Below, piece after piece: positions 43,610 to 50,739 of a DNA stretch of 64,000 nt; within the stretch, counting starts at the first letter, position 1, and each line of letters starts with the position of its first letter. The translations under genes and the position numbers were made by a program. This stretch comes from Balneicella halophila (lineage in GTDB: Bacteria; Bacteroidota; Bacteroidia; Bacteroidales; Balneicellaceae): NCBI RefSeq assembly GCF_003096835.1, contig NZ_QENZ01000003.1, positions 558,001 to 622,000 of the forward strand. The letters are read 5' to 3'. The notes under the pieces were generated by a model. That model ran no database searches. It was not told where the DNA came from and saw only the letters and a program-made list of their open reading frames with translations.

Positions 43610-44125
43610 ATCTTCGGTGTACCAACTAGCATACATACTATAACTGTTTGCAATTCTATTGATCTCACCTTCTAACAAATCCGGGCTCAACTCTTTTATT
43701 TTTTTTGCAGGAGTTCCCGCAAATACACTTCCTGACTTCACTACCGTTCCCTTAGTCACTACGGCACCTGCAGCTATGATGCTGTTACTTTCTACCACTG
43801 CGTCATCTAAGACAACAGCATTCATGCCTATAAGTACATTATCATGAATTGTGCAACCATGCACTATAGCGTTGTGTGCGATTGAAACATTATTACCAAT
43901 ATTGGTTGGAGATTTTTTATATGTAGCATGTATCGTTGCATTGTCTTGAACGTTTACATTATTTCCAAGTCTGATGCTGTGTACATCACCACGGATGACA
44001 GCTCCGTACCAAATACTACAATCATTTCCCATAACTACATCACCAAGGACTGTAGCATTTTCTGCGAGAAAACAATTCTTACCAAACTGGGGAGAAATTC
44101 CTTTTACTTTTCTTACTAATGCCAT
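43598..44125 (-). CDS. Gamma carbonic anhydrase family protein
   Basis: A 175-residue left-handed beta-helix protein. Hexapeptide repeats run through the whole chain, for example ATVLGDVVMGNDCSIWYGAVIRGDVHSIRLGNNVNVQDNATIH, written here by the motif blocks GDVVMG, DCSIWYGAVIRGD and NVQDNATIH. The three zinc-ligand histidines of the gamma class are likely in ATIHATYK, SIAHNAIVH and the following VHGCTI. Members are trimers; some are true carbonic anhydrases and others (YrdA, PaaY) are not. The activity of this one is not shown. A full promoter lies upstream at 44171-44201. Confidence 0.9.
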   Translation of the reverse strand: MALVRKVKGISPQFGKNCFLAENATVLGDVVMGNDCSIWYGAVIRGDVHSIRLGNNVNVQDNATIHATYKKSPTNIGNNVSIAHNAIVHGCTIHDNVLIGMNAVVLDDAVVESNSIIAAGAVVTKGTVVKSGSVFAGTPAKKIKELSPDLLEGEINRIANSYSMYASWYTEDEEK

Positions 44126-44170
44126 ATTTTATAAATTTTTAGTCTAATTTTAACCTTGTTATTTCAAGTA

Positions 44171-44201
44171 CAAAAATACGATAGTTTTGTATGTTTACCA
44201 A
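44171..44201 (-). promoter_or_regulatory. Promoter of the gamma carbonic anhydrase gene
   Basis: On the reverse strand, TTG at 44201-44199, a 20-base spacer and TATTTTTG at 44178-44171, both matching consensus, 46 bases upstream of the ATG. Confidence 0.6.
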
Positions 44202-44228
44202 TAAACAGAAGATGTCCTTTTATTTTTA

Positions 44229-44236
44229 TACTTTTG
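44229..44236 (+). promoter_or_regulatory. -7 promoter element for ftsY
   Basis: TACTTTTG, a perfect TAnnTTTG match 55 bases upstream of the ftsY ATG at 44292. Confidence 0.5.
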
Positions 44237-44291
44237 TATGGATTATGGCAAAATGCTATAGAGTAACTTAACTACTTATTTATTGATAATC

Positions 44292-45239
44292 ATGGCATTA
44301 TTTGGACTGTTTAAGAAGAAAGAAAAAGAAAATTTAGATAAAGGCTTAGAAAAGACAAAAGAGAGCGTTTTCTCCAAACTTTCTCGGGCTGTTGCCGGGA
44401 AAAGTACGATTGATGATGCTGTTTTAGATAACTTAGAGGAAGTATTAATTTCGTCTGATGTAGGTGTTGATACTACCTTAAAAATAATTGATAGAATTAC
44501 AGAACGAGTTGCAAAAGACAAATACGTCGGAACTAGTGAATTGCAAAAGTTGTTGCAAGAAGAAATAGTCGGACTTTTGGCTGAGAATCCTTTAAAAGTA
44601 GATTATAGTTTAGATGGGAAAGGAGATCCTTATGTAATAATGGTTGTAGGAATCAACGGAGTTGGTAAAACAACAACTATAGGGAAGATATCCTATCAAT
44701 TGAAGAAGGACGGAAAAAAGGTTGTGATTGGTGCCGCTGATACATTTAGAGCTGCGGCGATTGAGCAACTGGAAGCTTGGGCTGAACGCGCTGATGTGCC
44801 TTTAGTAAAACAGAAGACCGGATCTGATCCAGCTTCTGTTGCGTTTGACACCTTGAGTAAGGCAAAGAATGACCAAGCAGATGTTGTAATAATAGACACA
44901 GCAGGTCGTTTACATAACAATGTGAATTTAATGAATGAATTGACTAAAATAAAACGTGTGATGCAAAAGGTTGTTCCTGCTGCTCCTCACGAAATATTAC
45001 TTGTACTTGATGGTTCTACTGGACAAAATGCATTTGAACAAGCTAAGCAATTTACCAAAGCAACGGAAGTGAATGCTCTAGCCATTACTAAGTTAGATGG
45101 CACTGCAAAAGGGGGAGTAGTTATTGGTGTCTCAGATCAATTTCAAGTTCCCGTAAAATACATTGGAATCGGGGAAGGTGTAGAAGATTTACAGGTATTC
45201 AATCGGGAAGAATTTGTCGATTCTTTATTTTCTATTTAA
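44292..45239 (+). CDS. ftsY: Signal recognition particle receptor FtsY
   Basis: A 315-residue SRP-family GTPase that docks ribosome-nascent-chain/SRP complexes at the membrane. The N-terminal basic helix (ALFGLFKKKEKEN) is followed by the N domain and the G domain: G1 GINGVGKTTT, the DTFRAAAIEQL block, DTAGR (G3), TKLDGTAKGG (G4/G5) and the C-terminal GIGEGVEDLQVF. The acidic A domain of Escherichia coli is absent, as usual. The frame opens at a TTG (44283) but the ATG at 44292 is preferred. rimO begins 8 bases after the stop. Confidence 0.96.
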   Translation: MALFGLFKKKEKENLDKGLEKTKESVFSKLSRAVAGKSTIDDAVLDNLEEVLISSDVGVDTTLKIIDRITERVAKDKYVGTSELQKLLQEEIVGLLAENPLKVDYSLDGKGDPYVIMVVGINGVGKTTTIGKISYQLKKDGKKVVIGAADTFRAAAIEQLEAWAERADVPLVKQKTGSDPASVAFDTLSKAKNDQADVVIIDTAGRLHNNVNLMNELTKIKRVMQKVVPAAPHEILLVLDGSTGQNAFEQAKQFTKATEVNALAITKLDGTAKGGVVIGVSDQFQVPVKYIGIGEGVEDLQVFNREEFVDSLFSI

Positions 45240-45247
45240 ACTCAAAT

Positions 45248-46552
45248 ATGCAGGTTGAAAAAAAAGAAAGGATAAACCTAATTAGTTTAGGTTGTTCCAA
45301 AAACTTGGTGGACAGCGAATTATTAATGGGTCAATTGTTAGCTAATGATTATGAGGTAGTCTGCGATGATGAAAACCTTAATGCTGACACTTTAATTGTA
45401 AATACATGTGGTTTTATCGGAGATGCTAAGGAAGAGTCTGTTAATACGATTTTACAGTGCATTGAGGCAAAGAAAAGAGGAATGACCAAGCAAGTCTTTG
45501 TAATGGGATGCATGACAGAGAAATACAAAGATGAAATGCTTAAAGAGCTTCCAGAAGTAGATGCTTTTTTCGGAAAATTCCAAGGTAAGGATATTGTTAC
45601 ACGTTTAGGTAAAAATTACAAGCAGGATATTTTAGGAATTCGAATGTTGACTACACCTAGTCATTACGCATATTTAAAGATTTCTGAAGGTTGTGATAGA
45701 AAATGTTCTTTTTGCGCTATCCCTTCTATGACTGGAAAACACACCTCTAAAACTATAGAAGCTCTCGTTCAAGAAGCTGAATTGTTAGCACAGAAAGGGG
45801 TAAAAGAACTTCTTGTAATAGCACAAGATTTGTCATCTTATGGTCTGGATATTTATGGCAAGCAGAGCTTAGCTGACTTACTTGAAGAGTTAGTTAGGAT
45901 AGATGGTATAGAATGGATAAAACTCCATTACGCTTATCCAACCGCTTTTCCCTACGATATTCTACCTTTAATGGCAAAACATGAAAAAATTTGTAATTAT
46001 CTAGATATCGCGCTACAACATTCTAGTGATAATATGTTGAAAATGATGCGTAGAGGAATTACTCTTGAGAAAACAGAACGACTGATTGAAAGGATAAGGG
46101 AAGAGGTACCGGGAATTGCAATTAGAACGACCTTAATGGTCGGACATCCTGGTGAAACGGAAAAAGACTTTGAGAATTTAATGAATTTTGTACGAAAAAT
46201 GCGCTTTGAGCGTATGGGTGCTTTTGCTTATTCAAATGAGGAAGGAACTTATGCGTATGATAAATATGAAGATATTATACCTTCACAAGTGAAAATGCAA
46301 CGTTTAGATGAACTTATGGAACTCCAAGAACAAATTGCTGAGGAAATAGCGAATAGTTTTGTAGGCAAGCATCTAAAGGTTATTATTGATAAGGAAGATA
46401 AAAATTATTTTGTGGGTCGTACGGAATATGACTCCCCAGAAGTTGATCCAGAAGTATTCATAAAAAAAGAGAAAAGCATTAACGTGGGTGAATTCTATAC
46501 TGTTAAAATCACTTCTGCTAATGCTTTTGAATTATTTGGACGTTTAGTATAG
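45248..46552 (+). CDS. rimO: Ribosomal protein S12 methylthiotransferase RimO
   Basis: A 434-residue radical-SAM enzyme that adds a methylthio group to Asp88/89 of ribosomal protein S12. The N-terminal UPF0004 domain has its own cluster cysteines (LGCSKNLVDSE, NTCGFI, GCMTE), the radical-SAM site is CDRKCSFCAIP, and a C-terminal TRAM domain follows about residue 370 (FVGKHLKVIIDKEDKNYFVGRT). The MiaB-type tRNA enzyme is excluded by the LGCSKNLVDSE start, typical of RimO. It is paired with ftsY and its stop lies two bases before the convergent SLBB gene. Confidence 0.95.
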   Translation: MQVEKKERINLISLGCSKNLVDSELLMGQLLANDYEVVCDDENLNADTLIVNTCGFIGDAKEESVNTILQCIEAKKRGMTKQVFVMGCMTEKYKDEMLKELPEVDAFFGKFQGKDIVTRLGKNYKQDILGIRMLTTPSHYAYLKISEGCDRKCSFCAIPSMTGKHTSKTIEALVQEAELLAQKGVKELLVIAQDLSSYGLDIYGKQSLADLLEELVRIDGIEWIKLHYAYPTAFPYDILPLMAKHEKICNYLDIALQHSSDNMLKMMRRGITLEKTERLIERIREEVPGIAIRTTLMVGHPGETEKDFENLMNFVRKMRFERMGAFAYSNEEGTYAYDKYEDIIPSQVKMQRLDELMELQEQIAEEIANSFVGKHLKVIIDKEDKNYFVGRTEYDSPEVDPEVFIKKEKSINVGEFYTVKITSANAFELFGRLV

Positions 46553-46554
46553 TT

Positions 46555-48999
46555 CTATTTTGTGATGCTAATTATTGCAGCTAAAGAGGCTGCAATTCCT
46601 GCAATTCCACTTCCGATACCAATCCAACGCTGGGCCTGTCCTGTTCTGTCAATCTGTGGTTTTTCAGGAACAATAATTTCAGCTCCAGGTACAACCTTTG
46701 GAGAATTTCTAAAAATGAAACATCGCGTAGCATGTGCTTCTCCATTAGGATAAACCACATAAACTTTATTTTTCTTTGCATTGTTAGCGAAACCACCACT
46801 CAAACGAATATAGTCATAAGCACTCAGTTTTTTGTCGTATGTTAAAGATACTTCGTTTAAAACAGCTCCTTTTATTGCTATAGTTTGCATTTTTGCAGGA
46901 ACAAAGATTTGGTCTCCATCTTGCAACATCAAATCTGTACCACTTCTTTTATCAGACATAATGTCTTTGAGGTTTATAGCAACTGTTTTATATTCTTCTC
47001 TTGTTATTTCTTTTACATTCATTGTAGAATCTTGCTCTGCAATTTTTACTTTGGATTGATATTGAGCATCAGAAAGTATTTCTCTTCGTTGTAATGAAAT
47101 GCCTTGAATATAAGCTTCAGGAGTTAATCCACCTGCACGCTCAATTATATCAGAAATACGTTCCTGTTTATTAGAAATACTATAACTTCCTGTGTACTTT
47201 ACCTCTCCATTTATAGTTACACTGCCCTGTCCTTGATTTAATCCTGGTGCATTTCTAACATATACGTGATCAAATGGCATTAAGACCATGTCTTTATCTT
47301 CTGAAATCAACTGTAAGTTTCTATCTACTGATATAGTATAAGTATGAATCAAATTGTCTGAATACTCTTCTGCCTCATCGTAGTTTAGTCTTCTTGCAAT
47401 TTCAATGTTAGAAATGGAGGCTTTTTCTTTAAATCCGCCAGCTAGAAAAATTAAATCCTGAACTGTCATATTTTCTGAGTATGAAAAAGTTCCTGGAGAC
47501 TGTACAGCACCAACAATCTCAACAGTGCGATCTTCACGCATATCAAAAATAGATGATATAATTACATTATCTTCTTTACGAAGTGTGATATTTTCTTTTC
47601 CTTCGAGTATATCCTTAACAGAAAACGAAATTGTTTTTAATTCAAGATTGTCTAGTTTGCGAGTTATGATCGCTCTTTCTACGAAAGCATCATCTCTAAG
47701 ACCTTCGGCATTTTCTATGAGTTGCTTCAATGTAAGTCCATCTGTTAGCTCATAGTTTCCAGGTCTGTATACGGCTCCTGATATTGAAACTCTATTCTCA
47801 TAAAGTTCAACAACTTTTCCTGATTCAATTTGGTCACCATTTAAAATTGGAGTAGATTCATACTGTTCTGCAGTTATAGTTTTGAAACTAAGCGTGCGAG
47901 AATTATTTCTTGTTAGACTAACCTGTTTGTTGTATGCATTTGCAGTAAATCCTCCTGCAAAACGAATCACATCTGCTACTGTTTCGCCAGGTTTTGCCTC
48001 AAAAATCCCTTGACGCTTAAACGCACCTTCAACAAAAACTCTGTGTAAATAAGGCTTTATTAGGATAACATCATTGTTTCTAAGCTGAATATTACCACGT
48101 GTATCACCATTTATTAAGTAGTGGTATACATCAGTGGTTGCAACTGTTTTTCCGTCACGGACAATGTCAATTTCTCTAAAAGAACCATTAGCTCCTGGAC
48201 CACCAGCTAAATATAATGCATTAAATACGTTAGCTGTAGCAGGTAATGTATAGGTGCCAGGTCTGTTTGCTTCTCCAATAACATTAACATTAATTCCTGA
48301 AATATCAACAACATTTATAGAGACAAACGTATTTGGGTGATTTCCCTGCATTCCATTATAAATAGAGGAAAGGCGCGTTTTTATTAATTTTTTAGCTTCT
48401 GCTATTGATAATCCACCTATATAAACTGGACCTATGTTAGGAATATTTATGGCTCTGTTTTTTCCTACTTGTAAGGCATAATCACGTTGGGAAACCCCAT
48501 ATACATTAATATGAATGTTATCACCGACACCAATAATATAATCCTCAGACAGAGGGGTGTTTAGATTGGAAGCAAAATTAAGGTTCTCCGTATTGAAAAA
48601 TTGAAAGCCGAAGGGTTGCTTCTCTATATCTAGCGAGTCTATATTAACTTTTTGAGAAAATAATGTTGAGTCAATAATAGCATCTATGGTATTAGAACCT
48701 TCAAGTAACTGTTTTTCATTTTGTTCCTCTTCCTTCTTTTCAAGAAAATCTTTTATTCTAGCCTCTAAATCTCTTAGTTGTGTTTGCGTTGCACCTTTAG
48801 TTCTAGCTATATTTAATACTTCGTCAAGTGATAAGCCGTTTTCCTCCATTTGTGAAACAAGTTTCTCAATTTGAGAATCGGAAACTTCTTCGATGGATTG
48901 TAGGTTGGAATGGTTTAGGTTAAATATTCCTTGGGCTTTTACGTGAAGAGGGCTAAGTAAGAGTAAGAGTAAAGTAATGAATAATGATAATTTTCTCAT
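46555..48999 (-). CDS. SLBB-domain polysaccharide export protein (Wza-like)
   Basis: An 814-residue exported protein with a signal peptide (cleaved after KAQ region, about 23). A helical segment with Glu/Lys-rich coiled-coil character covers about 30-100. A polysaccharide export (PES) domain at about 145-235 (DYIIGVGDNIHINVYG, IPNIGPVYIGGLSIAEAKKLI) is followed by five or more SLBB repeats (VNVIGEANRPGTYTLP, VFVEGAFKRQGIFE, VSISGAVYRPGNYEL, VEIVGAVQSPGTFSY, VTINGEVKYTGSYSI). It ends with one membrane helix (WIGIGSGIAGIAASLAAI). It should form an outer-membrane polysaccharide channel, but no Wzc kinase or glycan cluster is adjacent. It lies 21 bases after the antiporter gene. Confidence 0.88.
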   Translation of the reverse strand: MRKLSLFITLLLLLLSPLHVKAQGIFNLNHSNLQSIEEVSDSQIEKLVSQMEENGLSLDEVLNIARTKGATQTQLRDLEARIKDFLEKKEEEQNEKQLLEGSNTIDAIIDSTLFSQKVNIDSLDIEKQPFGFQFFNTENLNFASNLNTPLSEDYIIGVGDNIHINVYGVSQRDYALQVGKNRAINIPNIGPVYIGGLSIAEAKKLIKTRLSSIYNGMQGNHPNTFVSINVVDISGINVNVIGEANRPGTYTLPATANVFNALYLAGGPGANGSFREIDIVRDGKTVATTDVYHYLINGDTRGNIQLRNNDVILIKPYLHRVFVEGAFKRQGIFEAKPGETVADVIRFAGGFTANAYNKQVSLTRNNSRTLSFKTITAEQYESTPILNGDQIESGKVVELYENRVSISGAVYRPGNYELTDGLTLKQLIENAEGLRDDAFVERAIITRKLDNLELKTISFSVKDILEGKENITLRKEDNVIISSIFDMREDRTVEIVGAVQSPGTFSYSENMTVQDLIFLAGGFKEKASISNIEIARRLNYDEAEEYSDNLIHTYTISVDRNLQLISEDKDMVLMPFDHVYVRNAPGLNQGQGSVTINGEVKYTGSYSISNKQERISDIIERAGGLTPEAYIQGISLQRREILSDAQYQSKVKIAEQDSTMNVKEITREEYKTVAINLKDIMSDKRSGTDLMLQDGDQIFVPAKMQTIAIKGAVLNEVSLTYDKKLSAYDYIRLSGGFANNAKKNKVYVVYPNGEAHATRCFIFRNSPKVVPGAEIIVPEKPQIDRTGQAQRWIGIGSGIAGIAASLAAIISITK

Positions 49000-49020
49000 T
49001 ATATTTTATATTTAGATCGT

Positions 49021-50298
49021 TTATTCTGTTTTCTCTATTTCATCAGGTGATGGTAACGGGCTTTCATCAACAACAGGCGAAACTGCTATGTCATCCTTTT
49101 CAACATCAGGTGCTTTGGGTCCTTTTTTATACTTTATTAATGCACCTGCCATAATCAAACTTGTAGCAATAATCATAAAAAGAAGGGTTCCCGTCTCGAA
49201 ATCAAATAGAGCATATTCTTCAGGTATAGAGAAGAATAAAAGAATCGAAATTAAACCTCTAGGTGAAATGTATAACTCAGGTATAACATCTTTACTGACA
49301 AAGATTCTTAAAAGCATAAAGCGACTACCATATAAAAGCAATAAAGCAAAAAGACTAATAATCCAAACCTGTGCAGTAAAAATTGAAGCTAAAGTGATAC
49401 TAAATCCAAAAACGACAAAAAAGAAAGTTCTTAAAATGAAGGAGCTTTCTAGTGTAATGAGGTTAAAGTTTGAAAACACCTCTACAAAATCATCGTTTTC
49501 TATTTGTTTACGAATAAATTTAGGCAGTAGAAATTGATTTCTGAGCATCAGTCCAAAAATTAAGATAAGGAGTAGTGTTGACAGATGAAAAAGTTTTCCT
49601 ACCGAAGTAAAAAGCATCAATATAGCGATAAGGAGAAAGAGTTTTACTTCTCCTTTTAATCGATGGAATATCAATAAAATTAAATAAGATGCAACAACCG
49701 ATACTATTAAAGTCAATACCAGATTACTTCCTATTGACCAACTCGCTTCTGCAAAACTCGTTGCATTAATATTATCTCTAGCTGCGTAGAATATCATGAT
49801 ACCTAATATGTCGGAAAAGGTACTCTCGTATATCATGAATTCTTTTTTTTCATCTTCTAAGTCTGCTACACTTGGAATTACAATGGCACTACTCATTATT
49901 GAGATTGGAATTGCATAAATGAGTCCGACTGAAAATGTGATACCTCCAACAACCCATTGGATGAGGAATGCCAAAAAAACAGCATTAATAACAATTCCCA
50001 GCAAGGCAACAAGGAATGAGTTGGTTATGAGTTTCTTCTTGTTTTTCCGAATCTTTAAGTCTAAAGCTGCCTCAAGGACAATAAGTATTAAACCTACGGT
50101 GCCCAATATCCCTAAATATGGCATTACATCAAAATTTGACAAACCGAGAATTGGAGCAACATATTTTAATATTATCCCTAGTGCGATTAATAAAAGGACG
50201 CTAGGAATACCCGTTCGCTTGCTTATCCCATTAAAGAAGTAGGATGCAATAACGATTAGTGAAGCAACAATAATAATGTAATAATCAGATCCGTGCAT
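49021..50298 (-). CDS. Cation/proton antiporter (CPA family)
   Basis: A 425-residue inner-membrane protein with about 12 hydrophobic helices. The helix LGILGTVGLILIVLEAALDLKIRKNKKKL and the conserved SIMSSAIVIPSVADLEDEKKEFMIYESTFSDILGIM resemble the ion-binding region of CPA-type Na+(K+)/H+ antiporters, with acidic residues in the mid-membrane helices. The C-terminal tail (about 390-425) is soluble, acidic and proline-rich. The transported ion cannot be read from the sequence. The gene sits between ridA (10 bases) and the SLBB gene (21 bases) in a likely operon led by lptD. Confidence 0.85.
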   Translation of the reverse strand: MHGSDYYIIIVASLIVIASYFFNGISKRTGIPSVLLLIALGIILKYVAPILGLSNFDVMPYLGILGTVGLILIVLEAALDLKIRKNKKKLITNSFLVALLGIVINAVFLAFLIQWVVGGITFSVGLIYAIPISIMSSAIVIPSVADLEDEKKEFMIYESTFSDILGIMIFYAARDNINATSFAEASWSIGSNLVLTLIVSVVASYLILLIFHRLKGEVKLFLLIAILMLFTSVGKLFHLSTLLLILIFGLMLRNQFLLPKFIRKQIENDDFVEVFSNFNLITLESSFILRTFFFVVFGFSITLASIFTAQVWIISLFALLLLYGSRFMLLRIFVSKDVIPELYISPRGLISILLFFSIPEEYALFDFETGTLLFMIIATSLIMAGALIKYKKGPKAPDVEKDDIAVSPVVDESPLPSPDEIEKTE

Positions 50299-50308
50299 AA
50301 AACAATCT

Positions 50309-50686
50309 TTATTTTACAGCAATAGTTTCAATTTCTACTAATACACCCATCGGTAAATCTTTAACAGCAAAAGCAGCTCTAGCTGGAGGGTTTTCAGTGT
50401 AGTATGAAGCATAAATATCATTGAAATCTTTGAAATTGACAATATCGCTTAATAAACAAGTGGACTTAACGACATCATCAAAACTATAACCAGCCTCCGA
50501 AAGTATTGCTTTTATGTTTTCCATTACCTGTGTGGTCTGCTCCCTTACTCCGCCATCGACTATCTTGCCTGTTTTCGGACTTAGCGGTATCTGACCTGAG
50601 ATATAAAGTGTACCATTAGCTTCTACTGCTTGGCTATATGCTCCTACAGCTGCAGGTGCTTTATCTGTTGAAATAATCTTTTTCAT
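50309..50686 (-). CDS. ridA: Reactive intermediate/imine deaminase RidA
   Basis: A 125-residue trimeric enzyme of the RidA (YjgF/UK114) family, which hydrolyses 2-aminoacrylate and related imines released by PLP enzymes, limiting damage to them. Family hallmarks: APAAVGAYSQAVEANGTLYISGQIPL, the active-site Arg in PPARAAFAVKDLP (late block PARAAF), and the C-terminal VEIETIAVK with its Glu. Length matches the family. It starts 53 bases after the lptD stop. Co-location with lptD is frequent in Bacteroidota but no functional link is known. Confidence 0.95.
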   Translation of the reverse strand: MKKIISTDKAPAAVGAYSQAVEANGTLYISGQIPLSPKTGKIVDGGVREQTTQVMENIKAILSEAGYSFDDVVKSTCLLSDIVNFKDFNDIYASYYTENPPARAAFAVKDLPMGVLVEIETIAVK

Positions 50687-50739
50687 AAAGTTTTTTATTT
50701 ATGCTAAAATTTGAACTCAAGTTAATTTAGTCAAAAATA

